The notes below the pieces were generated by a model, which saw only the letters and a list, made by a program, of their open reading frames with translations, ran no database searches and was not told the DNA's origin. A stretch of 41,676 bases of DNA from Gammaproteobacteria bacterium (GTDB lineage Bacteria > Pseudomonadota > Gammaproteobacteria > DRLM01), in contig JAHFRV010000027.1 of assembly GCA_023266095.1 (NCBI GenBank), forward strand, positions 1-41,676. The letters are read 5' to 3'. Positions 33,312 through 40,851 of the stretch are shown here, in pieces. Position 1 is the first letter of the stretch. Each line of letters begins with the position of its first letter. A program made the position numbers and the translations under genes.

Positions 33312-34580
33312 TTACACCTTGATCTTGAAACTTGCCGCGTATTGCGCGGGATTCTTGCCATCCCAGGTCACGCCGTCGATGAGCTTGGCGGAACGCATCG
33401 CGTCTTTGGGTACCGGGACCTTGAGCTGGGCCGCGGCCTGCTTGTACAAATCGATCTGATTCACCTGCTTCGCCACCGCGAGATAATCCGGCTCGGCGAT
33501 GAGCAGGCCCCAGCGCCGGTGCTGGGTGAGGAACCACATCGCGTCGGACAGATAAGGGAAGTTCACCGCGCCGTCGTTATAGAACTTCATATAGTTGGGG
33601 TCTTCCCACTTCTTGCCGATGCCGTTGTCGTAATGACCGAGAAAACGGCCCTCGATCACCTCTTCCGGCGCATTGACGTAGGATTTGCTGGCGATGATCT
33701 TCGCCACCTTGGGCCGGTTGACGGTGGCATCGATGTGCATCGACGCTTCCATCACCGCCATTAGCATGGCGCGAGTGGTGTTGGGATATTTCTGTACGAA
33801 CTCCGCGGTGGTACCCAACACTTTTTCGGGATGATCTTTCCATATTTCCTGGGTAGTGACGGCAGTGAAACCGATCTTGTCGAAAATGGCGCGCGCGTTC
33901 CACGGTTCGCCGACGCAGAAGCCGTCCATGTTGCCGATGCGCATATTCGCCACCATCTGCGGCGGCGGGACCACGATGGTCTTCACGTCATTGAAGGGAT
34001 GAATGCCGTTGGCCGCCAACCAGTAATAAAGCCACATGGCGTGGGTGCCGGTGGGAAAGGTCTGGGCGAAGGTGTATTCGCGTTTCTCACCGTCCACCAG
34101 CTTTTTCAGCGAGGCGCCGTCGGTCACGCCTTTGTCCTTGAGCTGATTGGCGAGGGTGATGGCCTGGCCGTTTTGATTGAGGCTCATCAGGATGGCCATG
34201 TCCTTCTGCGGTCCACTCAAGCCGAGATGCACGCCGTAGACGAGGCCGTACAGCACATGCGCCGCATCGAGTTCACCGTGGACCAATTTATCGCGCACCG
34301 CCGCCCAGCTCGCTTCTTTAGACACGGTGACGTTGAGGCCGTATTTCTTGTACAGGCCCAGTTCATGGGCCATCACCACGCTGGCGCAATCGGTAAGCGG
34401 GATAAAGCCAATGGTGAGATCGGTCTTCTCCGGTTTGTCGGAGCCGGCCGCCCAGGCGCTGGAACGCAACCACGACGGCACCGCGCCCAGCATCGCCGCG
34501 CCACCCACCGCGAGGCCCACCCCTTTCAAAAAACCGCGCCGTGATAATCCCGGCTTGTTTTGATCGCGCTTGTCACTCAC
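33312..34580 (-). CDS. nrtA: Nitrate ABC transporter periplasmic binding protein, Tat-exported
   Basis: Periplasmic nitrate-binding protein (422 aa). The N-terminus carries a twin-arginine signal (LSRRGFLKGVGLAVGGAAM), then the NrtA/NasF fold (LTIGFIPLTDCASVVMAHEL, SWAAVRDKLVHGELDAAHVL, NGQAITLANQLKDKGV, GFCVGEPWNARAIFDKIGF). The GTG start at 34580 has AAGGAG six bases upstream; the frame stays open further upstream, but that part coincides with a leader terminator and is not coding. The Tat signal separates it from the cytoplasmic sensor NasS, which is related but unexported and not present in this window. First gene of nrtA-nrtB-nrtD. Confidence 0.95.
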   Translation of the reverse strand: MSDKRDQNKPGLSRRGFLKGVGLAVGGAAMLGAVPSWLRSSAWAAGSDKPEKTDLTIGFIPLTDCASVVMAHELGLYKKYGLNVTVSKEASWAAVRDKLVHGELDAAHVLYGLVYGVHLGLSGPQKDMAILMSLNQNGQAITLANQLKDKGVTDGASLKKLVDGEKREYTFAQTFPTGTHAMWLYYWLAANGIHPFNDVKTIVVPPPQMVANMRIGNMDGFCVGEPWNARAIFDKIGFTAVTTQEIWKDHPEKVLGTTAEFVQKYPNTTRAMLMAVMEASMHIDATVNRPKVAKIIASKSYVNAPEEVIEGRFLGHYDNGIGKKWEDPNYMKFYNDGAVNFPYLSDAMWFLTQHRRWGLLIAEPDYLAVAKQVNQIDLYKQAAAQLKVPVPKDAMRSAKLIDGVTWDGKNPAQYAASFKIKV

Positions 34581-34610
34581 AGTTTTCTCCTTATTGACGT
34601 TCACTAAAAA

Positions 34611-34674
34611 AGGCAAATAAAAAAGGCGCCGATCCGCACATGGATGAAACATATCCATGCCGATAGACGCCTTT
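34611..34674 (-). terminator. Intrinsic terminator in the nrtA leader
   Basis: On the minus strand AAAGGCGTC (from 34674) pairs with GGCGCCTTT (to 34622) around a second stem GCATGGAT/ATCCATG, followed by a U-run (TTTTTTATTT, 34615-34624). It sits between the predicted start of transcription and the nrtA GTG, so it must be bypassed for expression: a classic attenuator. Confidence 0.75.
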
Positions 34675-34680
34675 GTCGGT

Positions 34681-34741
34681 GAAGCGGACCGCCGTTGGTC
34701 CACTTCAGTATTCGCTGATCGCGGCGTCGCACACCGCGTCA
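34681..34741 (-). promoter_or_regulatory. NasT/ANTAR-type antiterminator hairpins in the nrtA leader
   Basis: The predicted RNA begins near 34741. Hairpin 1 (34720-34738) has a stem GCGGTG/CGCCGC with a five-base loop. Hairpin 2 (34681-34706) has a ten-base-pair stem, GAAGTGGACC/GGTCCGCTTC, closing the six-base loop AACGGC. A at loop position 1 and G at position 4 are the residues ANTAR proteins require. The terminator follows directly. Hairpin 1 is not canonical, so the match is to one full module plus context. nasT is encoded about 4 kb away. Confidence 0.6.
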
Positions 34742-34752
34742 TCGATACTAAG

Positions 34753-34767
34753 GCAAGAGCCGTACCA
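34753..34767 (-). promoter_or_regulatory. Sigma-54 promoter of nrtABD
   Basis: Minus strand TGGTACGGCTCTTGC: GG and GC are ten bases apart, and only one base differs from the TGGCACG-N4-TTGC consensus. Predicted start near 34741, exactly before the antiterminator hairpins. A GCGCCA-N5-TGGCGC repeat at 34857-34873 (about -116 to -132) may be an enhancer site. Confidence 0.7.
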
Positions 34768-35164
34768 ACGTTCCGTACGTCGTTCAAAAAGTCTGAATAA
34801 CAGGGGTTTTAAGCTGATCGGCACTGCGAATGGCACGCAAGGCTCACACGGAACTTGCGCCAAATGATGGCGCTGCTTGCCCATCACGGTGCTTTTGGGT
34901 GCGCCCATTGAATTGATACAGAGCAGCAAGCGTGCTTTACCGCCCTATAAACCGCCATAATGAAAATACGCCAGCCAGTGGCGCTGATATGCATTTAAAG
35001 TGTGTTCGCATCCGGCAGCAAACACCAGCTGTTGGTGATACCGACCAAACGAGGCAAAGGCAATCCTATTGCGCGTCCTTTTTAAGCGTGCACTACGACT
35101 ACAGCACACTGTCATCAGCCAAGGTACGATAGCGTGCATCATTTCGAGTCTTGAAAAAATATAT

Positions 35165-35253
35165 GCACCATTGTTGGGTTTTACGATGGTGCGTGCGTTA
35201 GGACGGTGCATCGGCGACGAGCCGGGCTGGCCAGCATAAGCTGGCCTTTATAT
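35165..35253 (+). promoter_or_regulatory. Inverted repeats upstream of narK
   Basis: A ten-base-pair hairpin (GCACCATTGT/ACGATGGTGC, 35165-35192, including one G-T pair) carries TGCACCA and TGGTGC half-sites. A perfect GGCCAGC/GCTGGCC hairpin at 35229-35246 is followed by TTTATATTT and looks like a terminator on the plus strand. Both lie upstream of the candidate narK promoter, so the second may insulate the gene from upstream transcription. The rest of the 764-base nrtA-narK spacer holds no gene. Confidence 0.5.
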
Positions 35254-35276
35254 TTATAAATAAGGAGTTAGTTTGT

Positions 35277-35291
35277 TGGCATGATAGCTGC
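35277..35291 (+). promoter_or_regulatory. Candidate sigma-54 promoter of narK
   Basis: TGGCATGATAGCTGC has GG and GC ten bases apart and a good -24 half (TGGCATG), but CTGC instead of TTGC at -12. The predicted start near 35303 leaves a 42-base leader before the GTG at 35345. It is weaker than the nirB and nasT promoters. Confidence 0.5.
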
Positions 35292-35344
35292 TCTACAAAC
35301 GCGCAGGCCGGACAGATTCTGTGCAGTTTATCGGAGACATTATC

Positions 35345-36622
35345 GTGATCAATTTAAAAGAGTTCAGGCAGGCCGGACACTGGCCGACATTGCTGGCCGC
35401 ATTTCTGTATTTCGATGTGAGCTTCATGGTGTGGGTCGTGCTCGGCCCGCTGTCGCTCTACCTGAGTCAAGACTTGGGTCTCAGCATCGAAGAAAAATTT
35501 AGCATTGTGGCTTTGCCGATTCTGGCGGGTGCCTTATTGCGTATCCCGCTCGGCATGCTGGCCGATCATCTCGGCCCCAAGCTTACCGGCAGCTTCGCGC
35601 AACTTATCGTGATCGCCGGCATGGCTTATGCCTGGTTATTCGGTCTGCACTCCAAGCTTGAAGTCGAATTGCTGGGCATCGTGTTGGGCCTGGCCGGCGC
35701 GAGCTTCGCGGTGGCGCTACCGCAGGCCTCGCGCTGGTATCCGCCCAAGTTTCAGGGCGTCGTGTTGGGCATCGCCGGCGCCGGCAATATGGGGGTGGTA
35801 CTGGATTCCATGTTCGTGCCGTGGATGGCGGAGCATTGGGGTTGGCAGGCGGTGTTCGGCGTGCTGCTGATCCCGTTGACCATCGTGCTAGTCTTGTATC
35901 TGATCTTGGCCAAGGATGCCCCGGCGCAGCGTAAGCCCGTCACCTTGACCAACTATGCCCTGGTGCTGCGCGACCGCGACACCTGGTGGTTCATGTTCTT
36001 CTACTCCATCACCTTCGGCGGCTTCGTGGGTCTCGGTAACGCGCTACCGCTGTATTTCACCAATTGGTATCACGCCTCCGGCGTTGCCGCGGGTCTGATG
36101 GCGGCCTTGGTGGTGCTCGCCGGTTCGATGGCGCGACCCATGGGCGGCGTGCTCGCCGATCGTTTCGGTGGGATACGCACCTTGCAATTATTGTTCGTCG
36201 TGGTGGCGCTCACCTACCTGACCGTGGCCCTGCTGCCGCAGGGTCCGGCCCCGCAAACGGTCGCGGATGCCAAGGTGGCCGGTTGGGCGCTCAGCGAACT
36301 GCCTGGCATTGCCTGGTTCGCCGTCGCTGCGTTCTTTGTCGGCGCGACCGCGCTGGGCATGGGCAACGGCTCGGTGTTTCAGCTGGTGCCGCTGCGCTTC
36401 CGCAACGAGATCGGCGTCATGACCGGACTGGTCGGCGCAGCCGGCGGCTTGGGCGGATTCTTCCTGGCCAAGACCATGGGCATTTCCAAAGCGATGACCG
36501 GCGGCTTCATGGCCGGCTTTTCACTATTCGCCGCCTTGGCGGTAGTGGGTCTAGTGGGGCTGATGATGGTAAAAACGCGGTGGCGTACCACCTGGGGGGC
36601 GGTATCGGGTGCCCACGTCTAG
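35345..36622 (+). CDS. narK: MFS nitrate/nitrite transporter (NNP family)
   Basis: Inner-membrane nitrate transporter of the NarK/NasA family (425 aa, ~12 membrane segments). The two glycine-rich nitrate signatures are GIAGAGNMGVV in TM5 and GLVGAAGGLGGFFLAK in TM11. Arginines at the substrate-binding positions are present in ALLRIPLGMLADHLG (TM2) and SMARPMGGVLADRFG (TM8). The GTG start at 35345 has GGAG eight bases upstream. It is divergent from nrtABD and followed by the phosphatase/kinase gene. Because the neighbours are assimilatory, nitrate uptake for assimilation is the probable role, alongside the ABC importer. Confidence 0.92.
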   Translation: MINLKEFRQAGHWPTLLAAFLYFDVSFMVWVVLGPLSLYLSQDLGLSIEEKFSIVALPILAGALLRIPLGMLADHLGPKLTGSFAQLIVIAGMAYAWLFGLHSKLEVELLGIVLGLAGASFAVALPQASRWYPPKFQGVVLGIAGAGNMGVVLDSMFVPWMAEHWGWQAVFGVLLIPLTIVLVLYLILAKDAPAQRKPVTLTNYALVLRDRDTWWFMFFYSITFGGFVGLGNALPLYFTNWYHASGVAAGLMAALVVLAGSMARPMGGVLADRFGGIRTLQLLFVVVALTYLTVALLPQGPAPQTVADAKVAGWALSELPGIAWFAVAAFFVGATALGMGNGSVFQLVPLRFRNEIGVMTGLVGAAGGLGGFFLAKTMGISKAMTGGFMAGFSLFAALAVVGLVGLMMVKTRWRTTWGAVSGAHV

Positions 36623-36667
36623 CTTCTAACGCTTGTTGATCTATACCTACGTGACTATGCTGTCGCG

Positions 36668-38359
36668 ATGAGTGTCGACAGGCTTGAGGTACGGCTGGGA
36701 ATCGCTAGCGAGTGTGGTCATCGCGAGTCGAACGACGACTACGCGGCGATGATCGAGTTGGACGATGCCAGCGCGCCGCGTACCGTCATTGCCGCCATCG
36801 CCGACGGGGTGAGCGGCGCCGGCGGGCGTGTCGCCTCGGAGACGGTGGTGCGGGGTTTTCTCGACGGCTTCCGTAGTGCGGCGGCGACACTCGCGGTGGA
36901 GCGCGCCGCGTTCCGGGTGCTGGGCGCGCTCAATCGCTGGGTGCATGCCCAGGGACAACACTATGCCGTCACTCGCGGCATGGCCACGACCTTTACCGCC
37001 GCCATTCTGTGCGGCCGGCGTTTGCATATCGTGCATGTCGGCGACACCCGGCTCTATCGCCTGCGCGAAGGTGGCGTATCACTGCTCACGCGCGACCACA
37101 CTCACAATCATCCGGACATGCGGCATGTGCTGATCCGCGCGGTCGGTCTTGAGGAAACGGTGCACGCCGATTATGAGGCGCACAGTCTGATGGCACATGA
37201 CCGGCTGCTGCTGTGCAGCGACGGCGTGCACGCGAGTCTGCAACCGGCGGCGCTGCGCAAATTACTCGCCGAGCGCGCCGCGCCCGAGGAAACCGCCGCG
37301 CGTATCGTGCAATCGGCGCTGGAGCGCGGCAGCCAGGACAATGTCACCGCGTTGGTGCTCGACGTGTTGGCCATACCCGCGGCCGAACGTCTGGATCTCG
37401 AGGCCGCGGTCGCGGACTTGCCGATACTCGATCTGCCCAAGGCCGGGGATACCGTCGATGATTTTCTCCTGAAAGAGCTGATCTCGGACGGCCGCTACAG
37501 CCGCTTGTTCCGGGCCGAAGACACGCGCGAGCCGCGCGAGGTGGCCATCAAATTTCCGCATCCGCGCGTGGCCAGCGCGGCGGCCTACCGCCGCGCGTTC
37601 GTGCGCGAGGCCTGGGTGGCGGCGCAGGTGCGCAGCCCCTACCTCTGCGAAGTGATTGAATTGCCCGCCGGCTGCCAGACACGGCTGTACTCCGTCATGC
37701 CTTACTACGCGGGAGAAACGCTGGAGCAACGCCTGCGCCGTGCGCCGCCGGTCAAGTTTGAGGAAGGGGTACAAATCGGCATCCAACTCGCCAAGGCGGT
37801 GTATGGCCTCAATCGCCGCGACATCATCCACCGCGACGTCAAGCCTGACAATGTCTTGCTGCCGGCCGCGGGCGGCTTGCGGCTGGTGGATCTCGGCGTG
37901 GCGCGCTTGCCGCGGCTTGAGGTGATGAATGATGAGGACATTCCCGGCACGCCCAGTTACATGGCGCCGGAATTGTTCGAGGGGCGGCCCGGCGACGCGC
38001 AATCGGATGTCTATGCCCTCGGCGTGACGCTCTACCGGCTGTTCACCAATCACTATCCCTATGGCGAGGTCGAGGCTTTCTCGCGCCCGCGGTTTAGCAA
38101 ACGGGTTCCGCTCAATCATCATCGCGGTGATTTACCGGCGTGGCTGGATGCGGTGCTGGCGCGCGCCACCGCGATCGATCCGGCGGCGCGTTATGCGGAT
38201 GCGATGGAACTGGCCTTCGATCTCGAACACAACCTGGCGCATGGGCCGCGGCTGGTGATACGGCGCCAATCGCTCTACGAACGCAATCCCTTACGCTTCT
38301 GGCAAGTCGTGGCGCTGTTACTGCTAGTGATGCTGATCCTGTCGCTCACCAACCGCTGA
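36668..38359 (+). CDS. Bifunctional PP2C phosphatase / Ser-Thr protein kinase
   Basis: Two opposing enzymes on one chain (563 aa). Residues ~1-235 form a PP2C phosphatase: ESNDDYAAM, AAIADGVSG, MATTFTAAIL, HVGDTRLYRL, LLCSDGVH and SQDNVTALVL. Residues ~265-530 form a Hanks kinase: VAIKFPHP (ATP Lys), IIHRDVKPDNVLL (catalytic loop), DLGVAR in place of DFG, GTPSYMAPELF and SDVYALGVTLYRLF. The glycine loop is degenerate (SDGRYSRLF). One C-terminal membrane helix (FWQVVALLLLVMLILSL) anchors it, with both enzymes facing the cytoplasm. It lies 45 bases after narK on the same strand, so it probably modulates nitrate transport or its control; the target is unknown. Confidence 0.92.
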   Translation: MSVDRLEVRLGIASECGHRESNDDYAAMIELDDASAPRTVIAAIADGVSGAGGRVASETVVRGFLDGFRSAAATLAVERAAFRVLGALNRWVHAQGQHYAVTRGMATTFTAAILCGRRLHIVHVGDTRLYRLREGGVSLLTRDHTHNHPDMRHVLIRAVGLEETVHADYEAHSLMAHDRLLLCSDGVHASLQPAALRKLLAERAAPEETAARIVQSALERGSQDNVTALVLDVLAIPAAERLDLEAAVADLPILDLPKAGDTVDDFLLKELISDGRYSRLFRAEDTREPREVAIKFPHPRVASAAAYRRAFVREAWVAAQVRSPYLCEVIELPAGCQTRLYSVMPYYAGETLEQRLRRAPPVKFEEGVQIGIQLAKAVYGLNRRDIIHRDVKPDNVLLPAAGGLRLVDLGVARLPRLEVMNDEDIPGTPSYMAPELFEGRPGDAQSDVYALGVTLYRLFTNHYPYGEVEAFSRPRFSKRVPLNHHRGDLPAWLDAVLARATAIDPAARYADAMELAFDLEHNLAHGPRLVIRRQSLYERNPLRFWQVVALLLLVMLILSLTNR

Positions 38360-38517
38360 ATCCGTCCGACGCGCCGCGGCCCTGGTCCTTCGCGCTTACG
38401 GGTTGAGCCGGCAGCGACTGAAAATGAAAATTCGCTTCTCTTCTGGTGCATACCAGCATTGGTCCGCTATTTTTACTTTATTTCTCCATGGCCGCGGAGA
38501 AAACTCAATGATCGGTG

Positions 38518-39093
38518 TCAGCCCAGCAATTCCTCAGCCTCGATGACGCTTTCCGCCACCTCGATGAGACGCTTATTGCGGTTCATCGCCAGTTTACGCA
38601 GAGCGTGATAGGCTTCGTCTTCACGGTAACCTCGCCGCTTCATCAAAATGCCTTTGGCGCGCTCCAGCAGCTTGCGTTCGGCGAGACTGCTTTTGGCCTT
38701 AGCCAATTCCCCGCGCAATTCTTGGAACGCGGCGAAGCGCGCCACCGCAGTCTGCAGGATCGGCTTGATGCGATGCGGCTGCAAACCGTCCACCACATAG
38801 GCGCTCACCCCGGCTTTCACCGCCGCGGAGATGGTTTCCTTGGCGTCGTCCTGGCAAAACATCACGATCGCACGAGGATCATTACGGCTGATCACATGCA
38901 GATGCTCGAGCATGTCGCGGTCGGGCGATTCCATGTCGATGATGATGACGTCCGGCTGCGCCTCGCGCACCTTGGTATAGAGATCGGTGCCGGACTCCAA
39001 TACCGCGGTCACGTGATAACCGGCCGTCGTCAAGGCGCCCACCACTTCAGACGAACGCTTCCCGTCTTCGTCCACCACCAATACGCGCAACAT
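38518..39093 (-). CDS. nasT: ANTAR-domain response regulator, nitrate antiterminator
   Basis: RNA-binding regulator of 191 aa. The N-terminal receiver domain (LRVLVVDEDGKRS, VIIIDMESPDRDM) is followed by a coiled segment and the ANTAR domain (LAERKLLERAKGILMKRRG, EDEAYHALRKLAMNRNKR). Size and sequence match NasT, which binds leader RNA to allow read-through of terminators in nitrate-assimilation genes and is normally held inactive by NasS. The start ATG 39093 has AGGGG upstream. It is convergent with the kinase gene and has its own sigma-54 promoter. Its likely target is the leader of nrtA in this window. Confidence 0.92.
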   Translation of the reverse strand: MLRVLVVDEDGKRSSEVVGALTTAGYHVTAVLESGTDLYTKVREAQPDVIIIDMESPDRDMLEHLHVISRNDPRAIVMFCQDDAKETISAAVKAGVSAYVVDGLQPHRIKPILQTAVARFAAFQELRGELAKAKSSLAERKLLERAKGILMKRRGYREDEAYHALRKLAMNRNKRLIEVAESVIEAEELLG

Positions 39094-39129
39094 TCAAGCA
39101 CCCCTGCAGCATCGTCACACAGTGAAATA

Positions 39130-39144
39130 GCAAGGCTTATGCCA
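39130..39144 (-). promoter_or_regulatory. Sigma-54 promoter of nasT
   Basis: Minus strand TGGCATAAGCCTTGC: complete TGGCA and TTGC with ten bases between GG and GC. Predicted start near 39118, 25 bases before the nasT ATG. A TGCACT half-site near 39230 lies at about -112. Confidence 0.72.
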
Positions 39145-39445
39145 TAATCCTTAGTTCGAGTCAGCTACATTTAATATCAATGAGTTAAATTAAAATTAAG
39201 GACTCGTCGTCATCACCGGGCTGAGGCTTTGCACTCGTTTCACTCGGCATATGGCGCATGACGCTCCGAGACGGCACATACGGCCTCTAACACGCCGTGT
39301 GCGTGTCGCGGCATGACCGTCGACAGTCTTCGCGCCTCTACGTCCTCAAGTACTGTCCCGCGGTGACGTCACATTACATGTCGTAGTTGACGCGCGTAAA
39401 AATTTCCGACGATTCACTAGATGATTCTAATGGTGATGCCAATAA

Positions 39446-39488
39446 TGCCATATGGCAGAGATAGATAAAGTTTTGGCATTTAATTTGC
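39446..39488 (+). promoter_or_regulatory. Sigma-54 promoter and palindrome upstream of PEP-CTERM gene
   Basis: TGGCATTTAATTTGC at 39474-39488 has perfect -24/-12 halves and spacing; the predicted start is near 39500, about 90 bases before the ATG. A perfect 12-bp palindrome, TGCCATATGGCA, lies at 39446-39457. PEP-CTERM genes are known to be commonly linked with sigma-54-dependent regulators. The 496-base nasT to PEP-CTERM spacer holds no gene. Confidence 0.7.
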
Positions 39489-39589
39489 TTAAGTTAGGGA
39501 TATTTGGCCAGTGACGGCGCTAAATGATTTGGCTTAATGACCCCGGTTGGAAGTTGGCGGGGGCAAGCCATGAATTGAGGTTGGCACCG

Positions 39590-40303
39590 ATGTTAAGTTC
39601 TAAATCACTGGCCTGCTGCATGACAGCCGGTTTGGCTTTATTCATGGGCAGCGCGCAAGCTATTCCCTTTCAAATCACCAATCAACTCACCGGCGATCCG
39701 CGCGTGGAAAACCCGGATGGAATCGTGGTGGATATCACCATCGATTCGGATACCAGTTCGAATCAAGCCACCTGGACCGTGGATCTCAATTCAGTTGCGG
39801 TTCATCCCAACATGAAATTGCATGAACTCTATTTCAATATGCTGGGTTCAGCCGGCGACTATGTTTTCAGCGACTTCTCACCGGCATCTTGGAGCATACA
39901 GCTCAACGACCTGGTGAAAGGCGCCGGCAGCGGCGGCTCGACTTTTTTATTTGAAGCGACCAGCAGCAAACCCGCGACCAATATTACCAACAGCGTATTA
40001 CTCACGTTCACGATGACAAAAGTGGCCGGCAACTTTAACCCGCTTGACTTCATCAACGCGCCTAAAACCACCACCAGCGCCGGCTTTAATTCACAAGCGG
40101 GCGCACATCTGCAAAATCTGACTCAAAGCGGTAGCTTGACCACCACAGACAGTGGCTTTGCCACCGGCAACTTTTCATACGATCCACCCGTACCGCCCCT
40201 CTCCGTGCCCGAACCCAACATCGCGCTGCTGATCGGTGGCGGCCTGGTGGGAATGGCCTTTATTCGCCGCCGCAAATCATCGACGCGGCAAAAACACGAC
40301 TGA
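39590..40303 (+). CDS. PEP-CTERM sorting-domain surface protein
   Basis: Exported protein of 237 aa. The signal peptide ends at GSAQA, and the mature chain starts IPFQITNQLTGDPRVEN. The body is Ser/Thr/Asn-rich and beta-like with no domain I recognise. The C-terminus is a complete PEP-CTERM signal: VPEPN, hydrophobic IALLIGGGLVGMAFI, then RRRK, for exosortase processing. ATG 39590 was chosen over the upstream start at 39524 because GAGG lies nine bases before it and the signal peptide begins there. It is a single gene with its own sigma-54 promoter and a strong terminator downstream. No exosortase gene lies in the window. Confidence 0.88.
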   Translation: MLSSKSLACCMTAGLALFMGSAQAIPFQITNQLTGDPRVENPDGIVVDITIDSDTSSNQATWTVDLNSVAVHPNMKLHELYFNMLGSAGDYVFSDFSPASWSIQLNDLVKGAGSGGSTFLFEATSSKPATNITNSVLLTFTMTKVAGNFNPLDFINAPKTTTSAGFNSQAGAHLQNLTQSGSLTTTDSGFATGNFSYDPPVPPLSVPEPNIALLIGGGLVGMAFIRRRKSSTRQKHD

Positions 40304-40352
40304 CTCACAGCGGGACCCCGCACCCCGCTGGCGGAGCCACTGCCAGCCGGAC

Positions 40353-40387
40353 AAAAAAAAGCCTCGCTAAACAGCGAGGCTTTTTTT
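40353..40387. terminator. Bidirectional intrinsic terminator
   Basis: GCCTCGCT (40361-40368), loop AAAC, AGCGAGGC (40373-40380): a perfect 8-bp stem flanked by eight A on the left and seven T on the right. It serves both the PEP-CTERM gene and the convergent cold-shock gene. Confidence 0.95.
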
Positions 40388-40402
40388 GAGACTAGGTCGG
40401 AT

Positions 40403-40606
40403 TTATTGGGGAACGACGTTCACCGCGCTCGGGCCCTTGGCGCCGCGCTCGGTTTCAAAACTCACCGTCTGTCCTTCCGCCAGGGATTTGAAGCCGCTGG
40501 CTTGGATCGCGGAGTGATGGACGAATACGTCGGCACTACCGTCGGAAGGGGCGATGAATCCAAAACCTTTGCTGTCGTTAAACCACTTAACTGTACCTGT
40601 AGCCAT
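40403..40606 (-). CDS. Cold-shock domain protein
   Basis: Small nucleic-acid-binding protein (67 aa) of the CspA family, an RNA chaperone. It begins [11 protein letters not shown] and has RNP1 KGFGFI and RNP2 VFVHHSAI, ending [11 protein letters not shown] 40606 was chosen over earlier in-frame starts because it gives the standard length and has AGAGG upstream. It is monocistronic, ending just before the shared terminator. Cold induction cannot be judged from the sequence. Confidence 0.95.
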   Translation of the reverse strand: MATGTVKWFNDSKGFGFIAPSDGSADVFVHHSAIQASGFKSLAEGQTVSFETERGAKGPSAVNVVPQ

Positions 40607-40644
40607 TCTGATTACCTCTGTATAAATAAACAAACAATGTATTA

Positions 40645-40851
40645 GTGTGCAGATTGCTGCTGAGAAATTACGGAAGGAATTACACTCTACACTGCGAGGA
40701 ACTACCGGAACTGCTACAAGACAAAAAGCTGCAACTGGGCCGATCTTATACCCTTCTCAGCGACAATGCCAGCTATTTAACGCTCAGCAGCGGTTTTGAT
40801 GGACATACCATCCCCGGCACAGAGACGATCCGTTACAGTAGCCGTGTTTAG
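40645..40851 (+). other. Spacer with doubtful 68-codon reading frame
   Basis: The 241-base gap between the cold-shock gene start and the methyltransferase stop contains an open frame ([10 protein letters not shown]..., ending YSSRV) that overlaps the methyltransferase stop by four bases. It has no ribosome binding site and no recognised domain. It may be a gene remnant or chance. Confidence 0.25.

Noticed and set aside
34581-34787. N-terminal extension of NrtA
   Set aside because: The open frame upstream of GTG 34580 crosses the terminator hairpin and lacks a ribosome binding site; the Tat signal begins properly only at 34580.
34755-34790. Hairpin CGTAC/GTACG with an AACGTT core as the first ANTAR hairpin
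   Set aside because: It overlaps and lies upstream of the predicted sigma-54 start, so it would not be in the RNA, and the loop is nine bases long.
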